From assembly GCA_030526885.1 (NCBI GenBank), contig JAUNBV010000063.1:1-10481 (forward strand): a stretch of DNA of 10,481 nucleotides, written 5' to 3'. The stretch's first letter is position 1, and each line of letters starts with the position of its first letter. Shown here in pieces: positions 1-6,558 of the stretch. The position numbers were made by a program, and so were the translations under genes. The notes under the pieces were generated by a model, which did no database searches, had not been told where the DNA came from, and was given only the letters and a program-made list of their open reading frames with translations. This DNA is from Syntrophomonadaceae bacterium. GTDB taxonomy: Bacteria > Bacillota > Syntrophomonadia > Syntrophomonadales > Syntrophomonadaceae.

Positions 1-1
1 T

Positions 2-1984
2 GAGCTTCCTTTGTTTCTGGACAGCATCGGCACCGTGCTCTCGGCGGTGGCCGGCGGTTATCTGCCCGGCATCATCGTCGGTTTCCTATCCAATGTCATC
101 AACGGCATTTCCGACCCTATCACTCTGTATTACGGCATCCTCAGCATCATAATCGCGGTGGCGGCCACCATAATGGCCCACCTGGGGTGGTTTAAAAGCG
201 TGGGCAAGACCATCCTGGCCGCGCTCATCTTTGCCGTCATCGGCGGCGGCCTGGGCTCGGTGATGACCTGGATGCTGTACGGGTTCAACTTCGGCAGCGG
301 CATTTCCGCCCCCTTTGCCATCCTGCTCTACGAGCGTACCGGGCTTTCCATGTTTGCCGCCCAGTTCACCGCCGACATGGCCATCGACGTGGCCGACAAG
401 TTCATCACCGCCTTCGTCACCTTTGGCGCCCTACGCCTCCTGCCCCCTCTATGGCTCGATAAAATGCAAAGCGGGCTGTTATCCGGCGAGCAACATCGCG
501 ATGCCGGCCATTACTTGAAGCCGTCTTCCCTGCGCGGCAAGGTGGTGCTGTTAATCGTTATCACCGCTGCCCTGCTGGGCACCATGGCTACCATGATAAG
601 CTATATGCTGTACCGCGACACCGTTACGGAGAAGTATATCAATACCGCCTCCGGGGTAACGCAACTGATGCTGCACCAGATTGACGCCGACCGGGTGCAG
701 TATTATCTGGATAGCGGAGACAAGGACGAGGCCTACCTCCAAACGGAAGCCAGGCTGGCCGACATCCGCGCCAGCATGGACTCGATTAAATACATGTATG
801 TCTATCAGATTCGCGAGGACGGCTGTTATGTGGTGTTCGACATCGACACGCCGGACCTGCCCGGCGAGGAGTTGGGCAATTTCGTGCCCTATGACGAGGC
901 CTTCCTGCCTTACCAGCAGGATTTGCTGGCGGGCAGGGATATCGACCCCATTATCGGCGAAGGCTCCTATGGCTGGCTGCTGACGGTGTACCGGGCGATG
1001 TATGATTCCAGCGGACAGTGCGTGGCTTACGTGGCCGCCGACATCGCCATGGACGACGTAGTCACCGACCGCTATGTATTCATTATAAAAATGGTGTCGC
1101 TGCTGTTCGGGCTGGCGTTGCTGATCGTAGCGCTGGCGCTATGGTTTGCGGAGAAAAAAATGATCGAGCCCATAAAAGCCATGACCGAGGCGGCGGACAA
1201 ATTTGCCTATGACAACGAAGAGGAAAGGCTCCATACCACCGCCCGTCTGCAGGAGAGGCAGATCAAAACCGGCGATGAGATAGAAAGCCTGTACAACGCA
1301 CTCACCAAGACGGCGCTGGACGTAGCGCGATATATCGGCGACATCAACGAAAAGGCCGCCACCATCGCGCAGATGCAGGAAAATATCATTGTCAGTTTCG
1401 CCGCCATGGTAGAGAATCGCGACCGCAATACCGGCGAGCATATCAAGCACACCGCGGGCTATGTAAAGCTGATAGCCAATGAAATGCGCCGCCAGGGGCA
1501 ACACGCCGATATCCTGACCGACGAATACGTGAAAAACCTGGTGCGCTCCGCCCCGCTACACGATATGGGCAAGATAGAGATATCGGATGCGCTGCTCAAT
1601 AAGCCGGGCAAGCTTACCGACGAGGAATTCGATATAATGAAGACCCATACCACTCTGGGGCGCGATATTCTGGCCAGCACCATCCACAGTATCGACGACA
1701 ACGACTATCTATCCGCCGCCCTGGACATGGCTACCTATCACCACGAACGCTGGGACGGCGCCGGCTATCCCGAAGGGCTCAGCGGGGAGGATATCCCGCT
1801 CAGCGCGCGCATCATGGCGGTGGCCGATGTGTTCGACGCGCTCATCTCCAAGCGCAGCTACAAGGAAGCCAAGCCTATGGAGGAGGCGATCGAGATTATC
1901 CGCAGCGAATCCGGCGCCCATTTTGATCCCGCGGTAGTAAACGCGTTTCTGGCCGTACTGGAGGAAATACGGCAAGCTTCCTAG
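2..1984 (+). CDS. Membrane HD-GYP receptor, probable cyclic-di-GMP phosphodiesterase (5' partial)
   Basis: The reading frame is open to the left edge, so the start lies outside the window; a TTG at 11 sits inside a membrane motif (PLFLDSIGT) and is unlikely to be the start. Counting from that TTG codon as 1, residues 1-150 are several hydrophobic helices resembling the substrate-binding subunit of ECF transporters. A further helix at about 177-200 leads to an extracytoplasmic domain (205-350) with a Cache-like look, then a helix (355-380), a HAMP-like linker (380-440) and an HD-GYP domain (about 460-650). The HD-GYP signature is complete: ENRDRNTGEH (468-477), HDMGK (517-521) and HHERWDGAGYP (577-587). 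The family hydrolyses cyclic di-GMP or related cyclic dinucleotides at a metal centre. I infer an envelope sensor that lowers a second messenger on ligand binding. The HD-GYP call is firm; the N-terminal domain assignment is by resemblance only. Confidence 0.9.
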   Translation, partial: ELPLFLDSIGTVLSAVAGGYLPGIIVGFLSNVINGISDPITLYYGILSIIIAVAATIMAHLGWFKSVGKTILAALIFAVIGGGLGSVMTWMLYGFNFGSGISAPFAILLYERTGLSMFAAQFTADMAIDVADKFITAFVTFGALRLLPPLWLDKMQSGLLSGEQHRDAGHYLKPSSLRGKVVLLIVITAALLGTMATMISYMLYRDTVTEKYINTASGVTQLMLHQIDADRVQYYLDSGDKDEAYLQTEARLADIRASMDSIKYMYVYQIREDGCYVVFDIDTPDLPGEELGNFVPYDEAFLPYQQDLLAGRDIDPIIGEGSYGWLLTVYRAMYDSSGQCVAYVAADIAMDDVVTDRYVFIIKMVSLLFGLALLIVALALWFAEKKMIEPIKAMTEAADKFAYDNEEERLHTTARLQERQIKTGDEIESLYNALTKTALDVARYIGDINEKAATIAQMQENIIVSFAAMVENRDRNTGEHIKHTAGYVKLIANEMRRQGQHADILTDEYVKNLVRSAPLHDMGKIEISDALLNKPGKLTDEEFDIMKTHTTLGRDILASTIHSIDDNDYLSAALDMATYHHERWDGAGYPEGLSGEDIPLSARIMAVADVFDALISKRSYKEAKPMEEAIEIIRSESGAHFDPAVVNAFLAVLEEIRQAS

Positions 1985-2039
1985 GGTTAGGCCCCATCTC
2001 CACAGCACCCCACAGCATCGGTTTACTATTTCCCGTTTA

Positions 2040-2071
2040 GCCCACCGGGCGGCAGACACCGCCCGGTGGGC
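2040..2071. terminator. Hairpin between convergent genes, probable bidirectional terminator
   Basis: A perfect 13-bp stem (GCCCACCGGGCGG at 2040-2052 with its complement at 2059-2071) closes a 6-nt loop. It lies 55 bases after the HD-GYP stop and 22 bases beyond the clpB stop on the other strand, where a shared terminator is expected. Neither side has a good T tract, so it may act by RNA structure and 3'-end protection rather than as a classical intrinsic terminator. Confidence 0.65.
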
Positions 2072-2093
2072 TTGGTGGTAGTTAAACTTAACA

Positions 2094-4256
2094 TCACGGC
2101 AATAACTGTTTTACCTTGAGACCGTCATCGTCCGCAGTGAGCATTATCTTTTGGCCGCTAACGATGTGGCCTTCGATAATCTGGCGGGCCAGCAGGTTTT
2201 CAACCTGCTGCTGGATCAGGCGTTTTACCGGGCGGGCGCCAAAGGCGGGCTCATAGGCGCCTTCGGCTATGCAGAGCAGGGCTTCATCGTCCCAGGTCAG
2301 TTGCCCGCCCACGTTTTCATGGAAGCGCGCCGCCAGTTTCTCAAGCAGCAGGGCGCTTATATCCTTTATCTGTCCCGCGTCCAGCGCGTGGAATACGATG
2401 ATTTCGTCCAGCCGGTTCAAGAATTCGGGCCGGAAGTGCTGCTTGAGCAGCGAGGTCACCGCGTCTTTCATGCTCTGATAATCGCCGCCGTGTTGCTGAT
2501 AATTCAATATCTCGTGGCTGCCGAGGTTGGAGGTCATGATGATGATGGTGTTGCGGAAATCCACCGTGCGGCCCTGGGCGTCGGTGAGGCGTCCGTCGTC
2601 CAGGATTTGCAGCAGGAGGTTGAACACGTCGTAATGCGCTTTTTCGATCTCGTCGAACAGCAGCACCGCATAGGGGCGGCGGCGCACGGCCTCGGTAAGC
2701 TGGCCGCCTTCATCATAGCCCACATAGCCGGGAGGCGCGCCTACCAACCGCGATACGCTATGCTTTTCCATGTATTCGGACATGTCCATCCGGATCATGG
2801 CGCGCTCGTCATCAAACAGGGCTTCGCCCAAAGCCTTGGCCAACTCCGTCTTGCCCACCCCGGTAGGGCCTAAAAATATAAAGCTGCCGGTGGGCCGGTT
2901 GGGGTCCTTCAAACCGCTGCGGGAGCGCAGAATGGCGTCGCTGACGGCCTGTACCGCTTCGTTCTGCCCGATGACGCGCCGATGCAATGTTTCGTTCAGG
3001 CGCAGCAGTTTTTGGCGCTCGCCTTCCAGCAGATTGCTCACCTGAATGCCGGTCCAGCGGCTCACCACATTGGCAATATCACATTCTTCCACTTCTTCCT
3101 TGAGCAGGTGCATTTGTCCGCCGTCCCCGGCCAGCGCTTCTTCCTCGGCCTTAAGCCGCTTTTCCAGCTCCACCATGGTGCCGTAGCGCAGCTTGGCGGC
3201 GCGGTCCAGATCATAATCCCGCTCGGCGCGCTCGATTTCAAGGCGGCAATCCTCCATCTCCTTTTTCAGGCCGCGCACCCGGGCGATGGCTTCCTTCTCG
3301 ATCTGCCACTGCTCGCTCATGGCCGCCGATTCCGACTTCAAACCTTCCAACTGCTGCAAGATATCCCGGCGCCGGGCCCGTGAGCCCTCATCCTTTTCCT
3401 TGTCCAGGGCGGCGGCTTCAATCTCCAGCTGCATGATGCGGCGGGTAATCTCATCCAGTTGGGTGGGCATGCTGTCGATCTCGGTGCGCAGCCGGGCCGC
3501 GGCTTCGTCCATCAGGTCGATGGCCTTGTCGGGCAGGAAACGGTCGGCGATATAGCGATCCGACAATACGGCCGCCGCTACCAGGGCGGAATCCTTGATG
3601 CGCACCCCGTGGTGCACCTCGTAGCGCTCCTTCAAACCGCGCAGGATGGAGATGGTATCCTCCACCGAGGGCGGATTGACCATCACCGGCTGGAAGCGGC
3701 GCTCCAGCGCGGCATCTTTCTCAATGTGTTTGCGGTATTCATCCAAGGTGGTGGCGCCGATAACGCGCAACTCGCCGCGGGCCAGCTTGGGCTTGAGCAG
3801 GTTGGAGGCATCCATGGCGCCTTCGGCCGCGCCGGCGCCCACCACCGTGTGCAGCTCGTCGATGAACAGGATTATATCGCCCTGTGACTGCTCCACCTCG
3901 CTGATGACCGCCTTCAGGCGCTCCTCAAATTCGCCGCGGTATTTGGCCCCCGCCACCACTGCGCCCATGTCCAGCGCCACGATATGTTTGTCCTTCAGGC
4001 CCTCCGGCACGTCGCGGGCCAGAATGCGGCGGGCCAGCCCTTCCACAATGGCGGTTTTGCCCACGCCGGGTTCGCCGATCAGCACCGGATTATTCTTGGT
4101 ACGCCGCGACAATATCTCCATCACCCGGCGAATCTCGTCATCGCGACCGATGACCGGGTCCACCTTGCCCTCCTGCGCCAGCCGGTTGAGATCGCGCCCA
4201 AAGCGCTCCAGCGCCGATTCTTCGGCTTGTTGGTTCATATTTCCCTGCGGGTTCAT
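2094..4256 (-). CDS. clpB: ClpB-type AAA+ disaggregase lacking the N-terminal domain
   Basis: A 720-residue two-ring AAA+ chaperone that threads aggregated proteins through a hexamer pore, normally with DnaK. NBD1 has Walker A GEPGVGKT (61-68), pore loop KYRGE (105-109) and Walker B FIDE (131-134). A charged coiled-coil middle domain spans about 255-385. NBD2 has GPTGVGKT (463-470), pore loop GYVG (510-513) and FDEIEK (534-539). The IGF/VGF-type ClpP-docking loop expected after the TSNLGS segment in ClpA, ClpC and ClpX is absent, which together with the long middle domain points to ClpB. Usual ClpB proteins are about 860 residues; here the Clp_N repeats are missing and the protein begins almost directly at NBD1. 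The ATG at 4256 is chosen over a GTG at 4265 because AGGAGG (4265-4270) sits 8 bases before it and overlaps the GTG. The promoter lies close upstream, so the short form looks native. Confidence 0.93.
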   Translation of the reverse strand: MNPQGNMNQQAEESALERFGRDLNRLAQEGKVDPVIGRDDEIRRVMEILSRRTKNNPVLIGEPGVGKTAIVEGLARRILARDVPEGLKDKHIVALDMGAVVAGAKYRGEFEERLKAVISEVEQSQGDIILFIDELHTVVGAGAAEGAMDASNLLKPKLARGELRVIGATTLDEYRKHIEKDAALERRFQPVMVNPPSVEDTISILRGLKERYEVHHGVRIKDSALVAAAVLSDRYIADRFLPDKAIDLMDEAAARLRTEIDSMPTQLDEITRRIMQLEIEAAALDKEKDEGSRARRRDILQQLEGLKSESAAMSEQWQIEKEAIARVRGLKKEMEDCRLEIERAERDYDLDRAAKLRYGTMVELEKRLKAEEEALAGDGGQMHLLKEEVEECDIANVVSRWTGIQVSNLLEGERQKLLRLNETLHRRVIGQNEAVQAVSDAILRSRSGLKDPNRPTGSFIFLGPTGVGKTELAKALGEALFDDERAMIRMDMSEYMEKHSVSRLVGAPPGYVGYDEGGQLTEAVRRRPYAVLLFDEIEKAHYDVFNLLLQILDDGRLTDAQGRTVDFRNTIIIMTSNLGSHEILNYQQHGGDYQSMKDAVTSLLKQHFRPEFLNRLDEIIVFHALDAGQIKDISALLLEKLAARFHENVGGQLTWDDEALLCIAEGAYEPAFGARPVKRLIQQQVENLLARQIIEGHIVSGQKIMLTADDDGLKVKQLLP

Positions 4257-4264
4257 AAAAAACA

Positions 4265-4270
4265 CCTCCT
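4265..4270 (-). promoter_or_regulatory. clpB ribosome binding site, decides the start
   Basis: AGGAGG on the minus strand ends 8 bases before the ATG at 4256. The upstream in-frame GTG (4265-4263) overlaps this site, so it cannot be the main start; the protein begins MNPQGNMNQQ. Confidence 0.85.
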
Positions 4271-4289
4271 CATAACCCTTTCGCCTATA

Positions 4290-4317
4290 ATTATACTCCT
4301 GATGTATTAAAAGTCAA
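4290..4317 (-). promoter_or_regulatory. Sigma-A type promoter of clpB
   Basis: On the minus strand TTGACT (4317-4312) and TATAAT (4295-4290) are separated by 16 bases. The -10 is a perfect consensus and the -35 matches 5 of 6 positions. The start of transcription would fall near 4283, giving a leader of roughly 27 bases that carries the AGGAGG site. The CtsR-like box overlaps the -35. Confidence 0.8.
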
Positions 4318-4328
4318 TAAAGGTCAAA
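4312..4328 (+). promoter_or_regulatory. CtsR-type heat-shock operator
   Basis: AGTCAATAAAGGTCAAA matches the Firmicutes CtsR consensus (RGTCAAA, NAN, RGTCAAA) at every defined position except the seventh. It covers the -35 hexamer of the clpB promoter, where bound CtsR would exclude RNA polymerase. CtsR classically represses clp genes and is released on heat stress. The ctsR gene is not in this window. Confidence 0.8.
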
Positions 4329-4465
4329 CTTTTTCTGGTCATGCCCCGGTTGGTGCCGCTGCTTCTGCCCGATAAGGGGAGCACCGGCTGCCGGCGGCTT
4401 TTATCCGCACGCGAGGTCGCTGCTAAGCCCCCGAAGCGGCAAATAATTGTTGATGAAAAGTTTGA
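4324..4465. repeat. Imperfect inverted repeat bracketing a GC-rich segment
   Basis: TCAAACTTTTTC at 4324-4335 is complementary to GAAAAGTTTGA at 4455-4465 except for one extra T. Between the arms lie about 119 bases of GC-rich, apparently non-coding sequence. The left arm overlaps the second half of the CtsR-like box. It could be a small mobile-element remnant or chance; no target-site duplication is evident. Confidence 0.35.
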
Positions 4466-4498
4466 GCAAACATTGCCTGCGACCGCCCCCCATATTTA
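4336..4498. other. Unassigned intergenic sequence upstream of clpB
   Basis: Between the clpB promoter and the hairpin downstream of degV there are about 160 bases with no convincing gene, ribosome site or known RNA. On the plus strand 4347-4356 can pair with 4381-4390 (ten pairs, three of them G-U), and GTTTGAGCAAAC (4460-4471) forms a tiny hairpin. Neither is strong enough to name. Confidence 0.4.
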
Positions 4499-4540
4499 AA
4501 CCCCCATTCCGTGTAAGCCTAAAGCTTGGAAATGGGGGTT
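4499..4540 (-). terminator. Terminator-like hairpin downstream of degV
   Basis: AACCCCCATTCC (4499-4510) pairs with GGAAATGGGGGTT (4528-4540) with a single bulged base, enclosing a 17-nt loop that itself contains AAGC/GCTT. Read on the minus strand the hairpin is followed by TTTAAATAT. It lies about 58 bases past the degV stop, so it probably ends that transcript and keeps it out of clpB. Confidence 0.6.
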
Positions 4541-4597
4541 AATATCATCAGGTACGGTCTCATAGCGGGCGCTTGCCAACGCTGCCGGTTCCGGGGG

Positions 4598-5449
4598 TTA
4601 TGATTCGGTGCAGTATACGACTCCCACCGCCCCCGGGCCCACGTGCAGGCCGATGATGGGGCCGATGGAGAGGATGGGCGCTTCCATGCCGTAGCGTTCT
4701 TTCAGCTTGGCGGCGATTTCCACCGCTTTCTCGGGATAGTTGATATGATGCACAAACACTTGCCTTAAGCCCTTGTTCTTATAATCTTTGTCCACTTTTT
4801 TCAGTATCTCATCCACCGCGCCGCGGAAATTGCGGGAAATGCGGTAAACGTTGGTGCGGCCGTTATCCACGAACAGGATGGGGCGGATTTTAAGCACATG
4901 GCTGATAAGATTGGCGGCGCCGCCGATGCGCCCTCCTTTGAGCAAGTATTCCAAACTGGCGGGGGTAAAATAAAAGTGCATGCGTTCCGACAGGGAACTG
5001 GCCAAATCGCTGACCTGACACAGGGACGAGCCGTTCAGCGCCGTGCGCGCGGCCTCGATTACCGGATAACCCAGCGACATACAGTTGGTCTTGGAGTCCA
5101 GCACCGCGATGTTGGCGTTGGGCATTTCGCTTAGTATGCGGTCACGCACGGCCAGCGCGGTCTCATAGGTGCCGCTCATCAGCGAGGAGATGAACATCGC
5201 CACTATCTCGTGCCCTTCCTCCACCAGGGCCTTAAAGCGGTTGTATATATCCCCCGGCGAGGGCTGGGAAGAAGTAGGTATAATGCCGGTAGTTTCGATT
5301 TTATTATAAAAATAGTCGTAATCCACCTCGGTCTCTTTAAAGCTCTCGTCCGGGAAATTGACGCTGAGCGGGATGACGGTGATATCGAGTTCTTTTTGCA
5401 GGGTGGGATCAATATAGGATGTGCTATCGGTGATAACTTTTACGCTCAC
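4598..5449 (-). CDS. DegV family fatty-acid-binding protein
   Basis: A 283-residue cytosolic protein with the full DegV pattern: VKVITDST at 3-10, TSSQPS at 59-64, the ISSLMSGTY lipid-headgroup loop at 88-95, SLEYLLKGGRIGG at 165-177 and IGPIIGLHVGPGAVGV at 262-277. DegV proteins bind a long-chain fatty acid in a buried pocket between two alpha/beta domains; some act as the FakB carrier for the fatty acid kinase FakA, passing exogenous fatty acids into phospholipid synthesis. No FakA-like gene is present here, so that specific role is not shown. The start is the GTG at 5449, served by GGAGG (5457-5461) at 7 bases; a longer frame opens at 5497 but would place 16 atypical residues ahead of the conserved N-terminus. 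It reads as a single-gene unit, divergent from walJ and ended by the hairpin at 4499-4540. No clear promoter was found upstream. Confidence 0.92.
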   Translation of the reverse strand: MSVKVITDSTSYIDPTLQKELDITVIPLSVNFPDESFKETEVDYDYFYNKIETTGIIPTSSQPSPGDIYNRFKALVEEGHEIVAMFISSLMSGTYETALAVRDRILSEMPNANIAVLDSKTNCMSLGYPVIEAARTALNGSSLCQVSDLASSLSERMHFYFTPASLEYLLKGGRIGGAANLISHVLKIRPILFVDNGRTNVYRISRNFRGAVDEILKKVDKDYKNKGLRQVFVHHINYPEKAVEIAAKLKERYGMEAPILSIGPIIGLHVGPGAVGVVYCTES

Positions 5450-5456
5450 TCTTATT

Positions 5457-5461
5457 CCTCC
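5457..5461 (-). promoter_or_regulatory. degV ribosome binding site, decides the start
   Basis: GGAGG on the minus strand lies 7 bases before a GTG at 5449. This makes the GTG the start and gives the usual DegV N-terminus. Confidence 0.8.
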
Positions 5462-5588
5462 AAATATCGATTTTTTATGCTTGGTCAAGGATAACACACT
5501 TCAAACAATTAAACCAGCGAAAAATCCGTGGCAACCGGAAAACTTTAGCAAAGTATGCCGCAACGCGTTCAATTATGCTGTATAATCT

Positions 5589-5696
5589 GCACAGCGAGCC
5601 TTGCTGCGCAAGCCTTTAGGGCTTCGCCCCACGCGCTTCGCGCGGCTGTGCGCTTGACGGCTTCGCAAAAACGCCTTTGCCAGCAAGCGTTTTTGC
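5589..5696 (+). repeat. Cluster of small GC-rich hairpins upstream of walJ; possible structured RNA or REP-like element
   Basis: In about 108 bases five stems can be drawn. An outer 7-bp stem GCACAGC/GCTGTGC (5589-5595 with 5645-5651) encloses three hairpins: CTTGC/GCAAG (5600-5604, 5608-5612), GGGC/GCCC (5619-5622, 5626-5629) and CGCGC/GCGCG (5632-5636, 5640-5644), each with a 3-nt loop, the last two both TTC. A separate 10-bp hairpin GCAAAAACGC/GCGTTTTTGC (5665-5674, 5687-5696) follows. TATAAT at 5581-5586 lies just upstream, without a good -35. It could be a dispersed palindromic repeat, a short RNA, or an attenuator in the walJ leader. Confidence 0.55.
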
Positions 5697-5700
5697 TTCA

Positions 5701-5709
5701 TGGTATAAT
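5701..5709 (+). promoter_or_regulatory. Extended -10 promoter for walJ
   Basis: TGGTATAAT contains a perfect TATAAT (5704-5709) with the TG-N extension, which lets sigma-A act without a good -35; none is seen at the right distance. Transcription would begin near 5716, about 27 bases before the ATG at 5743. The 10-bp hairpin ending at 5696 lies directly upstream. Confidence 0.6.
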
Positions 5710-5742
5710 GGTAACATCATTGGCGGGGATGGCGAAGCGAAT

Positions 5743-6558
5743 ATGGATGATATGATGCAGGTACATGTGTTGGCCAGCGGTAGTACCGGCAATGCGGTTT
5801 ACATAGCGATGGGGGATAAAAGGGTGCTGGTGGACGCGGGCATTTCCTGCCGCCGTATCACCGGCGGGCTGCGGGAGTTGGGGGTGGACCCTTCGCAGTT
5901 GGACGCGGTGCTCATCACCCATGAGCATATCGACCATGTAAAAGGGCTGGAGGTGTTTACCCGCCGTTACCGGCTGCCGGTTCATGCGCGCCCCGGCGTG
6001 TGGGGCTCCGGCGGGGTATTCGCGACGCTGCCCCGGGATTGCCGCCATGAACTGGGGGAACGCCTGGAACTGGGCAGAGTGCAGATAGAGTGCGTGCCCA
6101 TTTCCCACGACGCAGTGGATCCGGTGGGATTTGTGTTTCGTTGCGGCGATATGCAGATGGCCAGCATCACCGATGTGGGCTGTATCAACGGCACCCTTAT
6201 CTCAGCGCTGGCCGGCTGCGATATCATGGTGCTGGAATCCAACCATGACGTCACCATGTTAAAGGAGGGGCCTTATCCGCCTTTTCTGAAAAAACGCATA
6301 TCCGGTAATAAGGGCCATTTATCCAACCTGGAGTGCGGGCGGCTGCTGACCATGGCGGAGAAGCATCCCCACCGCACGCCGCATGTGTTTTTAGCCCACA
6401 TGAGCCAGCAAAACAATGTGCCCGCTCTGGCACGGGCCACGGTGGAGCGCGAGTTGGCGCACAGCGGCTGCCGTCCCGGCGAGGATATGATCCTGCATCT
6501 CACCGCCGCGCAAGCGTGCGCTTCGCTGTATTGGAATCCGGCAAAGGGAGAATGTTGA
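5743..6558 (+). CDS. walJ: WalJ/YycJ-like metallo-beta-lactamase-fold hydrolase
   Basis: A 271-residue cytosolic enzyme of the metallo-beta-lactamase fold. After VHVLASGSTGN (7-17), typical of YycJ, come the metal ligands: THEHIDH (59-65), SHD (121-123), D144, the family segment ESNHD (165-169), GHLSN (191-195) and LAHMSQ (217-222). YycJ proteins are thought to act as 5'-3' exonucleases on DNA, with reported links to mismatch repair and to coordinating division with replication in Bacillus. In Bacillus the gene sits in the walRKHIJ operon; here no walR or walK is adjacent. ATGs at 5743, 5752 and 5755 are all possible starts and none has a strong ribosome site (GGCGGGGAT at 5722-5730 is the best); 5743 is chosen as the longest after the promoter. 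The next gene begins at the base after the stop. Confidence 0.9.
   Translation: MDDMMQVHVLASGSTGNAVYIAMGDKRVLVDAGISCRRITGGLRELGVDPSQLDAVLITHEHIDHVKGLEVFTRRYRLPVHARPGVWGSGGVFATLPRDCRHELGERLELGRVQIECVPISHDAVDPVGFVFRCGDMQMASITDVGCINGTLISALAGCDIMVLESNHDVTMLKEGPYPPFLKKRISGNKGHLSNLECGRLLTMAEKHPHRTPHVFLAHMSQQNNVPALARATVERELAHSGCRPGEDMILHLTAAQACASLYWNPAKGEC

Noticed and set aside
2151..2873. Long open frame antisense to clpB that could encode about 240 residues
   Set aside because: It lies wholly within clpB on the opposite strand, has no ribosome site or recognisable domain, and reflects the GC-rich codon pattern of the real gene.
4441..4473. Weak minus-strand promoter (TTGCTC, 17 bases, TTATTT) upstream of clpB
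   Set aside because: The -10 is poor and no transcript feature follows; the promoter at 4290-4317 is far better.
5483..5489. GGTCAAG near the degV start as a second CtsR site
   Set aside because: Only one half-site is present; no second heptad lies at the required spacing.
5589..5651. Cloverleaf-like fold as a tRNA
   Set aside because: The three inner hairpins have 3-nt loops, there is no T-loop or anticodon-loop geometry, and the element is too short.
5665..5696. 10-bp hairpin as the terminator of a gene
   Set aside because: No coding gene on either strand ends just before it and it sits only 8 bases ahead of the walJ -10 hexamer; kept only as part of the structured element.
5555..5755. 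Short open frame across the hairpin cluster upstream of walJ
   Set aside because: It runs through palindromic sequence, has no ribosome site and overlaps the walJ promoter and start.
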